A DNA stretch of 43,576 nt. Source: Actinophytocola xanthii. GTDB taxonomy: Bacteria; Actinomycetota; Actinomycetes; Mycobacteriales; Pseudonocardiaceae. The stretch's first letter is position 1. Every line of letters begins with the position of its first letter. The DNA is taken from NCBI RefSeq assembly GCF_001921205.1, contig NZ_MSIE01000017.1:1-43576 (forward strand). The letters run 5' to 3'. The position numbers and the translations under genes are program-made. The notes under the pieces are model-generated. The model ran no database searches. It worked only from the letters and a program-made list of their open reading frames with translations, and had not been told where the DNA came from. Shown in pieces: positions 24,575-33,268 of the stretch.

Positions 24575-25761
24575 GCTCTCGCAGGCCCAGTGCAGATCGG
24601 GCGATGGAAGTCGTCCCCTTCTTCGACGGAGCCCGCCTGACACTAGCCAGACATCTGGCGGGTCTCCGCAAGAGCGATCTCGCCGCGCTGGTGGACAAGA
24701 GTGCGACAGCCGTCGCGGCGTGGGAGTCCGGTGCAAAGCGACCTACAGCCGTCACAGTGGCGCAGCTGGCGTTGGCCTTGTCGGTCGATCCAGGGTTCTT
24801 CGCTGTACGCCCGGAGGATGTGGCTGCCCTGAGCACCACCCCGCACTTTCGCTCTTTGCGTTCCACCAGCCAGCTGGCCCGCGACCAGGCGTACGCCTAT
24901 GGGCAACTCGCCGTGGACATCGCCACTAGCCTGGAGCGACACGTCGAATTTCCAGATCCGGGCATACCTAGTCTGTCGGTATTTGCGGATGATCAGAACG
25001 GGGATGGCCCCGAGCGCGCCGCGCGGCTCGTCCGCAGGGAGTGGGGCATGGAAGCCGGCCCCGCCGGGCATCTTGTCCGACTGCTGGAGAACCACGGCAC
25101 GCTCGTGGTGTTCAGCCCACCTCAGACAGCCTCGGTCGACGCCTACTCATTCGACAGCAAACTGCGGCCCGTCGTGATTCTCAATCCGATCAAGCGGGAC
25201 TACTACCGTCAGCGGTTCGATGTGGCGCATGAGCTGGGACATCTGGTAATGCATGCCGACGCCGAGCCGGGGGGACGCATCGTGGAGGACCAGGCGCATC
25301 GCTTTGCTGCTGAGCTGTTGATGCCCGCCGACCAGGTCCGTGACCTCTTGCCGGTCACCATGGGCGGCAACGTGTGGCGAACGCTAGCCCGGCTCAAAGA
25401 GCAATGGGGCGTCAGCATCCAGGCTCTGCTGTACCGCGCCCGGTGGCTAGGGCGACTAAGTGACGTGTCGTACCGCAACGCCATGACGACAATTTCTGCT
25501 CGTGGTTGGCGCCGTAACGAACCAGGGCTGGTTAGCGCGATCGAACAGCCGTCCCTGCTGCCGAGGGCCGTGGAGCTGCTGTCACAAGAAGGTATTGACG
25601 AGGTGCACCTGGTCGCACAGTGCCGCGTGCCGCCGGATTTGTTCCGCGTCATTACAGCACGTGCACCCGAAACTGAACCAACTGCGCCAGTTGAAACGTC
25701 GGTAAGCCCGCATTCTGCAAGTGACCGGGTGGTTTCACTGCTGGAGCGACGCCTCCGATGA
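24571..25761 (+). CDS. XRE HTH + ImmA/IrrE metallopeptidase
   Basis: 396 aa. An XRE helix-turn-helix lies at about 20-75 (LRKSDLAALVDKSATAVAAW). The ImmA/IrrE zinc protease domain spans about 150-330, with H220-E-L-G-H224 (FDVAHELGHLVMHA) and the downstream glutamate-bearing F-A-A-E-L-L-M-P helix. The family cleaves HTH repressors in response to stress or phage, or acts as an antitoxin-like regulator. It starts inside the stop of the 267-aa gene and ends overlapping a 41-aa gene, so three products are coupled. The metal ligands are intact. Confidence 0.9.
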   Translation: MSSRRPSADRAMEVVPFFDGARLTLARHLAGLRKSDLAALVDKSATAVAAWESGAKRPTAVTVAQLALALSVDPGFFAVRPEDVAALSTTPHFRSLRSTSQLARDQAYAYGQLAVDIATSLERHVEFPDPGIPSLSVFADDQNGDGPERAARLVRREWGMEAGPAGHLVRLLENHGTLVVFSPPQTASVDAYSFDSKLRPVVILNPIKRDYYRQRFDVAHELGHLVMHADAEPGGRIVEDQAHRFAAELLMPADQVRDLLPVTMGGNVWRTLARLKEQWGVSIQALLYRARWLGRLSDVSYRNAMTTISARGWRRNEPGLVSAIEQPSLLPRAVELLSQEGIDEVHLVAQCRVPPDLFRVITARAPETEPTAPVETSVSPHSASDRVVSLLERRLR

Positions 25762-25883
25762 GGATGGTGGGCACAAGCTGCCCTTCGGGACGCGCTCCGC
25801 AGGCGGATTCTGATGCTGTCGACGAGCTACAGAACCGGCGGTCGCATATCCTGGAGGTAGACGAAGAGGGCGACGACGGATAA
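25758..25883 (+). CDS. 41-aa acidic peptide, third gene of XRE-ImmA unit
   Basis: The ATG at 25758 overlaps the TGA of the ImmA/IrrE gene (ATGA), and the frame runs to TAA at 25881. The product begins MRMVGTSCPSGRAP and ends in a strongly acidic tail (LEVDEEGDDG). It is supported only by coupling and composition. It could be a cleavable substrate, antitoxin or regulatory peptide. Confidence 0.5.
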   Translation: MRMVGTSCPSGRAPQADSDAVDELQNRRSHILEVDEEGDDG

Positions 25884-26063
25884 CAAGGCAAGCCTGCGGT
25901 TTCGCCTTGCTGGTCAGAAAGCGAAGGCGAGGAGGAAGAGGAGCAACCACCTTCCGGTCGATCGTCCTTGGTGTGTTTAGTCTGGCCACGCGCAATGACC
26001 GTTTGATCGGTGGTCCTTGTTTGTTGTCACTCCTGACATGCGCCTATGCCGTTACGGGCAACT
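25884..26063. other. convergent intergenic region
   Basis: A weak hairpin (CAAGGC ... GCCTTG, about 25884-25909) directly follows the 41-aa gene and may end that transcript. Nothing else seen. Confidence 0.3.
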
Positions 26064-26999
26064 TCAATGGTTGACGTTGGTTCCTGGAGCTCGCAGCGCC
26101 TGCTTGTGGAGGTGAGAGTTGATTGTGTAGCCAACTTCGGGGTCGGGCGGGTTGAGTTTCTCGGCGAGGGTGTGGGTGTGGAAGTCAGCGGCTGTCTCGA
26201 TGAGGAGGCAGAGAGTGTTGGTGGCAGTGCGGACTCGAACCAGACTGGTAGCCGCAGTGGCAAGGGAGATTAGGACGACGGGCCACCAGTGCAGGGCCGG
26301 CAGGAGGTAGAGGAAGGCCCAACTGGTGAGAGTACTGCTGGTGACGTAGGCCGTTTGAGTAGTAGTGATGTCGGTGCGGAGGTTGTCGGGAAGCACAGTC
26401 CAGAGTCGGGGCCAGGCGACCGTGAGATCCAGGCCGTGAGCGCGGTAGATGCGCTTGGTGGTGGACTGCCACCGATCGCCGATCCACGTGGGCCGACTGG
26501 GAGGTTCGAGACTGATGGCATCGCGAAGGGCCAACGTCTCCGCGAGAGCAGGGCTGGCGGTAACGACTGGTTGCTTGTCGGATCCAGTTGGATGGGCACC
26601 AGCGGACGTTGTGATCGCGTTGAGGACGAGTTGGTCGGCTTGCTGGTTGCGTATGTTCCAGCGGTGGCGTCGCCAGGTGATGAGCCATCGGGCAGGTCGG
26701 CGTCGGCCAGGTAGAGTCCAGACGCGGCGGATGAAGACTCCAATTCCAGCGGCGACTATGCCAGCGCCGATGCTGGATAGGAGGAACCCGACCAGCAGTG
26801 CGATGATCACGGGCGTGGTGAAGGGTGTTGAGGTCCGGGCACTGATTGCCTCGATCAGCGGCTGAACGCTGGTGGGAGCGGCGTGGTTGAGGTGGATGGC
26901 CGCCAGCAATGTGGCCGTCCACAGCAAACCGGGTAGGACGAGGAGCGCGAGCCAGCGCTCGGCGGCTTTCTTGCCGAGTTCATCCAAGAACCCGCTCAT
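26064..26999 (-). CDS. multipass membrane protein of the TPR-CHAT module
   Basis: 311 aa from the ATG at 26999. Hydrophobic segments lie at about 16-37 (LALLVLPGLLWTATLLAAI), 60-90 (two adjoining helices) and 225-258 (LYLLPALHWWPVVLISLATA), so about four membrane passes around a soluble Arg-rich middle. No family recognised. Its ATG overlaps the stop of the 127-aa gene (ATGA), and the pair is divergent from a CHAT protease. A pore or membrane effector is a reasonable guess; a sensor is equally possible. Confidence 0.75.
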   Translation of the reverse strand: MSGFLDELGKKAAERWLALLVLPGLLWTATLLAAIHLNHAAPTSVQPLIEAISARTSTPFTTPVIIALLVGFLLSSIGAGIVAAGIGVFIRRVWTLPGRRRPARWLITWRRHRWNIRNQQADQLVLNAITTSAGAHPTGSDKQPVVTASPALAETLALRDAISLEPPSRPTWIGDRWQSTTKRIYRAHGLDLTVAWPRLWTVLPDNLRTDITTTQTAYVTSSTLTSWAFLYLLPALHWWPVVLISLATAATSLVRVRTATNTLCLLIETAADFHTHTLAEKLNPPDPEVGYTINSHLHKQALRAPGTNVNH

Positions 27000-27379
27000 C
27001 CGCTGACCACCCGTATCTGTTCCAGCGCATCTCCGGTCAGTCCACAGGTCGGCGCCGTCGACCCGCCGACCTGACTGCGGCCGCAGGCCCGCTGGTGGGG
27101 GCATCTCCACGCTTCTACCGACCGATAGCCGGGCAGGCCGGTCGGCAGGGGTCGGTACTCCCGACTCCCACTGGTGACCGGGTCCAGGCCGAGGTGATCG
27201 GCGATCAGATCAATCCGGTCCAGCAGGCCTGTCAAGGCCTGCGGATCTGCGCCTGCCAGGACTGCCTCGTACAGAGCGTCCCACTCTTCGACGTTGACAC
27301 CGCCTTGCGTTAGAACGTCCTGCAGGGTGGCATCCCGTGCCAGCCTCTCACAGAGTTGCGAGATGCGTTCCGTCCCCAT
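26996..27379 (-). CDS. 127-aa protein with C-terminal Cys-containing motif
   Basis: Residues 1-68 are helical and resemble a small adaptor or death-like helical bundle. Residues 75-127 carry the motif R-P-L-P-T-G-L-P-G-Y-R-S-V-E-A-W-R-C-P, with C93, H95, C99 and C112 as possible zinc ligands. I recall similar W-R-C-P zinc-ribbon tails on proteins in actinomycete conflict loci, but no name can be given with confidence. It is coupled to the membrane protein and divergent from the CHAT gene across about 150 nt, so it may be the adaptor of that module. Confidence 0.7.
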   Translation of the reverse strand: MGTERISQLCERLARDATLQDVLTQGGVNVEEWDALYEAVLAGADPQALTGLLDRIDLIADHLGLDPVTSGSREYRPLPTGLPGYRSVEAWRCPHQRACGRSQVGGSTAPTCGLTGDALEQIRVVSG

Positions 27380-27533
27380 GGGTGCTGCCCCTTGTCTCCA
27401 ACTACGGGCGCTGCCAGCGCGTGTTCGACGGCCCGGTCTCCACGGGTATCGGTTGTCGGCGGCTCACCGTAACCGATCGAGCGGTCTGGCCGACGTGTCG
27501 TGTAAGAGTGACTCCGTTCGGGAAGGGGCAGGC
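27380..27533. promoter_or_regulatory. divergent promoter region of the CHAT module
   Basis: It separates the minus-strand pair from the TPR-CHAT gene. A 7-bp inverted repeat, ATCGGTT (27448-27454) and AACCGAT (27471-27477), sits mid-way and could be an operator. Confidence 0.4.
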
Positions 27534-30500
27534 GTGGCCGGGGATCGGAAGGGACACCTCGATCGTGACGCGGCGATCAACGCACTGAGGAACGAGCTCA
27601 ACCGGGTCGTATCGGGAGTTGATCCCACCGCAGTGCTGACTCCGGAATTGACAACCCTAGCCGCCACAGTCGTTGATATCGCAGTATCAAGTATTCATGA
27701 GGATCTGGAAGCTCGTCATGTACTGGGGTGGTGGCACTGGCTGCGCTATCTCGCCCTTCCCGTCGGGGAGGATCAGACCGACCTTCGGCTCGCCGTCAGT
27801 CTGCTGGCACCCATCGCCGCAGTCAACCCGAAGGCTGTGCCGCCTGAGCTTCTTTCCCATTACTCCCGAAGCGCCCTCGACGAGCAGATCAGCCGCGCCG
27901 TGGAGTTGGCACGCGCCTACGAGTACACGCGTGACCTGAAAACTCTTGATCAGGCAGTGGCCTACTTCCGCCAGATTGCCGACGCCAGCTCCGTCGGCTA
28001 CCCCAGCCGCAGCGGTGCCCTGTCCAACCTCGGCAATGTCCTGTTGACCAGGTTCGAGGGCACTGGAGAACTATCGGCCCTTGACGAGGCCGTCGATGTG
28101 GCCCGGCAGGCCGTAGCTGCTAGCGTCGAAAACGATCCCAACCGTAGCCTGTATCTTTCCAACCTCGGACTCATCCTGAAGAGGAAGTTCGAACACACGG
28201 GGGGCCTGGCGATTCTCGGTGAGGCCATTCACGCCCACCGGCAGGCGGTGATCGCCACCCACGACAACGACCCCAACCGTGGCGACTATCTGTCCAACCT
28301 GGGTAGTGCTCTGCACAGGTTGTATGAGCACACTGGTCAGCGGGCGGTTCTAGATGAGGTCATCCATGCCCACCGGCAGGCGGTGGCCGTCGCACCCGAC
28401 AGCCACTCCAACCGCGTCGGTTACCTGTCCAACCTCGGTAATGCCCTGCGGAGCCAGTTCGAGTCCACCGTTGATTTGGCCGTTCTCTCTGAAGCCATTG
28501 ACGTTGCCCGACAGGCGATGGCGGGCGCCCCGGACAATTATCCCGACCGTGCCACTCTCCTATCCAACCTCAGCGGTGCACTCCACAGGTTGTATGAGCG
28601 CAGCGGGGAGCTGGCGGTCCTTAACGAGGCGATCGATGTCGGCCGACGAGCGGTGGCGGCCGCCCCGGACAACTACCCCGACCGGTCCAGGTGGCTGTCG
28701 AATCTCGGAACCGCTCTATATAGGCGATTCGAACGAGGCGGAAACCTCTCTGGTCTCGCTGAAGCCGTCCTGTTCCTCCGGCAGGCGGTGGCCGCAGTCC
28801 CGAGAAACCACCCCAACCGCAGCGCCTACTTGTCCAATCTCAGCGGTGTTCTGAACAAGCAGTTCGAACGCACGGGGGACGTCAACGCCCTCTCCGAAGC
28901 CATTGATGTCGCCCGCGAGGCTGTGGACGCTGTCAGCGGCAACGACCCTCACCGCGGCGACTACCTGTCGAATCTCGGCGGCGTCCTGTTAACCCGATTC
29001 GAGCGTTCCGGAGACGTCACGCTCCTCCGCGAGGCCATCCGGGCCAGACATCAGGCGGTGACTACCACCCCAAACAATCACCCCAACCGCGGCAGTTATT
29101 TGTTGAGCCTCGGCGTCACGCTGTTGAGGCAGTTCGAGCGCACCGGAGAGCTGGCCGTACTCAACGAGGCTCGAGGGTGGTTCACGAATGCCGCGCAGGA
29201 GACGTCTGGAGCGGTGGACGTGCGTGTAATGGCTGCGCGGCGAGCTGTCGATGCGGACTTGCTTGCTGGCAATCTCGATCACGCGTTGGAGATGGCGGAG
29301 CTCGCGGTGCGACTGCTCGGGCTGGTGGCGCCGCGACGGCTGCGCCGGTCAGACCGTCGGCATAGGATCACCAGCCTTACGGGGTTGGCATCCACAGTGG
29401 CCACCGCCGCCCTGGCTGCTGGACGCAGCGATCGCGCTGTGGAATTGCTGGAACAAGCGCGCGGATTGCTGATCGCGGACACACTCGACACACGAGGAGA
29501 CGTCAGCTCACTCCAGCGGTATGCACCCGACCTAGCTGCGGAATTTGCGGTTCTCCGTGACGCCATCGACGAGCTCGACCACAGCGACACCCCGACGCTC
29601 GCCACCACCACGACGGAAGAGGACTATCAGCAGCAGGTGCAGACGCGAGAACGCATTCTCGGCGACTGGGAGCGGCTTCTCGGCCGAATTCGGAGCGTCC
29701 CCGCCCTGTCTGGATTCCTGCTACCGCCCCCCATTCAACAGCTTCAGCACGCTGCGGCCCACGGCCCGATCGTATACATCGTCATCCACGCTCACGGTAG
29801 CCACGCCATCATCCTAAGGAATGATCCCAACCAGCCCACGCACCCCATCCCGCTCCCGGGCCTCACCCAACTGTCTGCCGGCGACTGCACTCACCTGCTG
29901 CGCCACGCTCACCACACGGCCACTGATCGTGACAGCCCTGCAAGCAATCAGATCGCGGCCCAAGCACAGATTCTCAAGGTGTTCGGCTGGCTGTGGGACG
30001 TCATCACCCAGCCAGTCCTTGATCACCTTGGCTACTGCGCCACGCCGCTAGAAGGACGTCAGTGGCCCCGGATCTACTGGTGCCCCGTGGACGTGGCCAC
30101 CTTTTTCCCGCTGCACGCAGCCGGATACCACCCTGGCCGAGACGACATCAACACCGGCCGCATCGTTCCCACAGCTAGCACCGTGATAGACCGAGTGATC
30201 TCCTCGTACATACCCACTACCCGCGCGCTCCTCCACACCCTCGCGCGCCGTCCACCTGCTAGTGCTAACCGCGCCTTGATCGTCGTTGTACCCGATGCTC
30301 CCGGCGTTAACCGTCTTCCCGGGGCCGCTGCCGAGGCCAGTCGTCTTTCCCAACTCATCCCCGGCGCCACCACCCTTTCTCCGCTTGGTCAGGTCGCCAC
30401 TCACGAGGCAGTACTCGCTGCCCTACCTGACCACGCGATCGCACACTTTGCCTGTCACGGTCTCGCTGACTGGACCGACCCAGCCACCAGCAGGCTCATC

Positions 30501-30875
30501 CTTCATGACCACCACACCCGTCCCTTCACTGTCGCCGACGTAGCCAAGCTCCGTCTCACCCAGGCCAAGCTCGCCTACCTCTCTGCGTGTAGCACTACCG
30601 ACACCAACCCCCAACACACTGACGAAGCCACCCACCTCACCGCCGCCTTCCAACTCGCCGGTTACCGCTCTGTCATAGGCACCATCTGGCCCATTAATGA
30701 CACCGCTGCGGCCGCCATCACCAACCACGTCTACACCCACCTCACGAACACCAACGCCAGCGCGCTTGAGCCCGACCACGCCGCTGAGGCCCTGCATCAG
30801 GCCACCCGACTCCATCGCAACACTCACCCGAACCAACCGACGCAATGGGCTGCCCACATCCACACAGGCCACTAG
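27534..30875 (+). CDS. TPR-CHAT caspase-like protease
   Basis: 1113 aa from the GTG at 27534, with GGAAGGGG about 6 nt upstream; the frame is open earlier but overlaps the divergent gene. Residues about 155-560 contain nine 45-residue TPR-like repeats of the form (Y)LSNLG..L...FE.TG....L.EAI...R.AV...P.(N/D). A second helical part follows, then the C-terminal CHAT domain with the catalytic pair His975 (HFACHG) and Cys1019 (LSACSTTDT). CHAT proteases act as effectors in bacterial conflict systems (type III-E CRISPR TPR-CHAT, gasdermin loci). Both catalytic residues are present. The protease target is probably encoded nearby. Confidence 0.93.
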   Translation: MAGDRKGHLDRDAAINALRNELNRVVSGVDPTAVLTPELTTLAATVVDIAVSSIHEDLEARHVLGWWHWLRYLALPVGEDQTDLRLAVSLLAPIAAVNPKAVPPELLSHYSRSALDEQISRAVELARAYEYTRDLKTLDQAVAYFRQIADASSVGYPSRSGALSNLGNVLLTRFEGTGELSALDEAVDVARQAVAASVENDPNRSLYLSNLGLILKRKFEHTGGLAILGEAIHAHRQAVIATHDNDPNRGDYLSNLGSALHRLYEHTGQRAVLDEVIHAHRQAVAVAPDSHSNRVGYLSNLGNALRSQFESTVDLAVLSEAIDVARQAMAGAPDNYPDRATLLSNLSGALHRLYERSGELAVLNEAIDVGRRAVAAAPDNYPDRSRWLSNLGTALYRRFERGGNLSGLAEAVLFLRQAVAAVPRNHPNRSAYLSNLSGVLNKQFERTGDVNALSEAIDVAREAVDAVSGNDPHRGDYLSNLGGVLLTRFERSGDVTLLREAIRARHQAVTTTPNNHPNRGSYLLSLGVTLLRQFERTGELAVLNEARGWFTNAAQETSGAVDVRVMAARRAVDADLLAGNLDHALEMAELAVRLLGLVAPRRLRRSDRRHRITSLTGLASTVATAALAAGRSDRAVELLEQARGLLIADTLDTRGDVSSLQRYAPDLAAEFAVLRDAIDELDHSDTPTLATTTTEEDYQQQVQTRERILGDWERLLGRIRSVPALSGFLLPPPIQQLQHAAAHGPIVYIVIHAHGSHAIILRNDPNQPTHPIPLPGLTQLSAGDCTHLLRHAHHTATDRDSPASNQIAAQAQILKVFGWLWDVITQPVLDHLGYCATPLEGRQWPRIYWCPVDVATFFPLHAAGYHPGRDDINTGRIVPTASTVIDRVISSYIPTTRALLHTLARRPPASANRALIVVVPDAPGVNRLPGAAAEASRLSQLIPGATTLSPLGQVATHEAVLAALPDHAIAHFACHGLADWTDPATSRLILHDHHTRPFTVADVAKLRLTQAKLAYLSACSTTDTNPQHTDEATHLTAAFQLAGYRSVIGTIWPINDTAAAAITNHVYTHLTNTNASALEPDHAAEALHQATRLHRNTHPNQPTQWAAHIHTGH

Positions 30876-31135
30876 AAGTGAAACCATGTAGAGAAGGCAC
30901 GAGCCTCCTGGTCCTTGGCATCCTTGATGGTCACTTTGAGTGACAGGAGTAGTGCTGTCGACAGGTAGAGCGCGTTGCTCGGCGTCACCGCTGTGGCAGC
31001 CGTTGACGCGTTGCGGCGAGGGTCTCTTTTCGGGTCTCATTCACCTCGGCTCGCCGCGGTTCGCAGAGCCGATGAGAAGCGGTCTGACCTGGTCTATGTA
31101 GGTCGATGGATTTCTCTGAACGTGGTTGCGTAGAT
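30876..31135. other. intergenic region before attR
   Basis: No gene. A small hairpin (GTCACT-ttg-AGTGAC, 30930-30944) could be a weak terminator of the CHAT gene. The remainder leads into the att copy. Confidence 0.35.
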
Positions 31136-31190
31136 CTTGAAAACAGGAGACCTTCACGGGTCCGGGGGTTCAAATCCCTCCGCCTCCGCA
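31136..31190 (+). repeat. attR: tRNA-Ser(UGA) 3'-half copy
   Basis: 31146-31190 is identical to 1-45. Upstream bases 31136-31145 continue as tRNA: anticodon loop CTTGAAA and the 3' anticodon stem ACAGG. No matching 5' stem precedes (tagat), so only the 3' part of the tRNA is present. This is the right boundary of the island. Confidence 0.85.
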
Positions 31191-31255
31191 TAGCCTGACC
31201 AGCGAAGACGGCGGTTGGAGCGCGACAACCGATTCGACCGTCGTCCGCCTGGGTC

Positions 31256-31375
31256 TCATTTGAGTGCCCGGAGCAGCGTGTTGACCTGAGCAGAGATGCT
31301 GTCCCGGCGGCGTGCAGCCGAGCGTCCCGACCTCGGCTTCGCGGAGTAGCGCCTTGAGTGCGACACGACCCCCGA
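31256..31375 (-). pseudogene. integrase 3' relic beyond attR
   Basis: The minus strand ends in RDSISAQVNTLLRALK plus stop, matching the integrase C-terminus (NSIAAQVNTLLWGPT). The next bases (about 31310-31375) resemble the integrase region encoding EWKALLAAAEVRDARLHDAR but with the intervening part deleted and frames broken. It implies another decayed element once lay to the right of this att site. Confidence 0.65.
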
Positions 31376-31531
31376 GGCGACTCGGTCATCCAGAAGCACA
31401 GCCCGCCTGATGTGCCGATCAAACCGACGTATGGAGACGGATGTCCCGCATGTGAGCTGTCCTCCCCAAGGATGAGTGATCTCCCTCTGGCAGGGGAGGA
31501 TCCCGCAGCCGAGCGTGGAGATCCTTGGGCC

Positions 31532-32014
31532 ATGAACAAGACGTGTAGAACAGTGCTCGGTACCCTGACCGCGGCGTTGGCGATGCTGACCACAACCGGC
31601 GCGGCGACCGCCGACGTCGAGGCCGCACCGAGTGTCGCGGTGCTGGGCAGCGCCGAGAAAGAGATTCACGACCCGTACTCGGTATTCGAGTTCTCGGTTC
31701 ACGCGCGGGGAGATGGCCGCTCGGGTGAGGGCGTGCTATGGATGTCGCACCACAACGACGAGCTCGTCGGCTGGATGGTTGCCAGGGTCGACTGCGTTCG
31801 ATCCGTAGGCTCGCGGGCTGTCGTGACGGCCGTCGTGAGCGACGCTCAGGACTTCGCACCGGCGGCCCCGGGCGATTCGATCGCCTTGACCGTGCGCGAC
31901 AACGGCGGGCAGGACACCCTCAGCGTCGCTTCGCGAGAGCAGGTGACGACGTGTCACATGTCGCGAGAGCAGGAGTTCCCTGTTACCAGAGGCGACTTCC
32001 GGATATTGCGTTGA
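31532..32014 (+). CDS. small secreted protein
   Basis: 160 aa from the ATG at 31532. A signal peptide (VLGTLTAALAMLTTTGAATA, cleavage near residue 27) precedes a mature domain with Cys at two places (VDCVRS, TTCHMS) and beta-rich character. It resembles small secreted actinomycete proteins of unknown role. First apparently ordinary gene right of the island. Confidence 0.7.
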   Translation: MNKTCRTVLGTLTAALAMLTTTGAATADVEAAPSVAVLGSAEKEIHDPYSVFEFSVHARGDGRSGEGVLWMSHHNDELVGWMVARVDCVRSVGSRAVVTAVVSDAQDFAPAAPGDSIALTVRDNGGQDTLSVASREQVTTCHMSREQEFPVTRGDFRILR

Positions 32015-32295
32015 ACACGCGCGGGATCATCGGCTGCCATACCTCGAGCGGTGGGAGACCAAATCGGGCTACCTCTTCTCCGAGCGGGTTAGCCATCCGC
32101 TGATCCCTATGACGGGCGAGCACGAACCTGCGGCGAGCTGGAGCTCGGTCCGCGATCGCATGGCAGGGCACGGTCCACATCCCGCGGCTCGTGCGGGTAC
32201 TGGTGACGCACCACTTCACCTGGCCGCCGCAACGGATCCGTGGGTTAGGCATCGGGACCGTTGCGGCGTCGGAGCCGCGTTGGGAGGATGCACCG
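32015..32295. other. intergenic region
   Basis: No intact gene supported. An open frame in phase with the next gene starts at 32191 but has no ribosome binding site, so the downstream GTG at 32296 is preferred. A minus-strand frame here has no protein-like features. Confidence 0.35.
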
Positions 32296-32727
32296 GTGGC
32301 CTCCTCCGGCGTCCAACACATGGGTTACGTGCGAGCGGTCGCCGCCGCCCTGAAGGCAAGCGGCATGGAGGTCGGCATGTGTCGGAACCAGTCGGCCGGT
32401 GACCCGGCGAAGCGCTCGGCGGCGATGTTCCTTTACACCCTCCAGCCCTGGGACGGCTGGAAGTACGCCGCCGAAGTCACGCTGGAATGGGACGAGGAAC
32501 TCGGCTGGACGATCATGGCCGCGCACTCTCTCGGGCCCCCACATGGCTGGACGGAGGCGCGTTACGGGCTCGGTGTGGACGTCGTCGCCGCGCCGGCTGA
32601 CGTGGTGGCACGGATCGACGAAGGGTTCGACAGCCGGGCGCCGGAGCCGGGCCCGCGACCCCAGCGCAGGGCCACCGACCATAACCCGCGCCTGGAGCAG
32701 GTACTGGCCACCTACCAGTCCACCTGA
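32296..32727 (+). CDS. DUF6292-like protein
   Basis: 143 aa from the GTG at 32296, with GGGAGG 8 nt upstream. The pattern (GYVRAVAAALKASG, then a hydrophobic strand, T-L-E-W-D-E-E-L-G-W, then G-V-D-V-V-A-A-P-A-D-V-V) resembles the DUF6292 family of actinomycetes. Function unknown. The tail is Arg/Pro-rich. Confidence 0.6.
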   Translation: MASSGVQHMGYVRAVAAALKASGMEVGMCRNQSAGDPAKRSAAMFLYTLQPWDGWKYAAEVTLEWDEELGWTIMAAHSLGPPHGWTEARYGLGVDVVAAPADVVARIDEGFDSRAPEPGPRPQRRATDHNPRLEQVLATYQST

Positions 32728-32824
32728 ACCACGACAGAGAAAGCGGCGTTGCTGGCGGCCAATCCCTTCCGCGTCGAGGAGGGAGACTGTCTCGGTCAGC
32801 CGGTGTTCCGCTGGGCGCATGGCG

Positions 32825-33268
32825 TTATTCAGATGGGAACCGAAGTATCCATCGTCGTTGCCAGGGGGTCTCGACCGCTCGGGGATTGTGGTGCTGGCGA
32901 GACCAGGCGACGGCCTGCGGCGGGTCGACTCCGGCCAGAACCGCGAGGCAGGCGAGGACGGTGCCGGTTCGGCCGATGCCGCCTCCGCAGGCGACTTCGA
33001 CGGCCTCGCCGGCGCGTGCGCGGTCGTGCAATGCTCGGATTTCCCGGACGGCGGCGTCGTGGTCGCGGGGTAGACGGAAGTCCGGCCACTCCAGCCAGGT
33101 GTGCGGCCAGCCCAGGGTGGCGTCGTGCTTGCGGCGGAGTCGATGGGAGCCCAGGTACAGGCCGAAGTCCGGGGCGGGCCCCGCCGGGAGCGGGTGGCGT
33201 AGGCCCCGCCCGCGGACCCAGGAGCCGTCCGGCAGCTGGATGCCGCCGGCCAGGGGTGCATCGCTCAT
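32825..33268 (-). CDS. protein-tyrosine/dual-specificity phosphatase-like protein
   Basis: 147 aa from the ATG at 33268. The P-loop V-E-V-A-C-G-G-G-I-G-R-T-G supplies the Cys nucleophile and Arg of the C-x5-R signature; the usual His before Cys is Ala. A possible general-acid Asp is in W-P-D-F-R-L-P. Coupled (ATGA overlap) to the CGNR gene. It probably dephosphorylates a protein or small molecule. The substrate is unknown. Confidence 0.8.
   Translation of the reverse strand: MSDAPLAGGIQLPDGSWVRGRGLRHPLPAGPAPDFGLYLGSHRLRRKHDATLGWPHTWLEWPDFRLPRDHDAAVREIRALHDRARAGEAVEVACGGGIGRTGTVLACLAVLAGVDPPQAVAWSRQHHNPRAVETPWQRRWILRFPSE

Noticed and set aside
27948-29200. 135-bp periodicity as a DNA repeat array
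   Set aside because: The periodicity comes from 45-residue TPR-like protein repeats and the DNA units are diverged.
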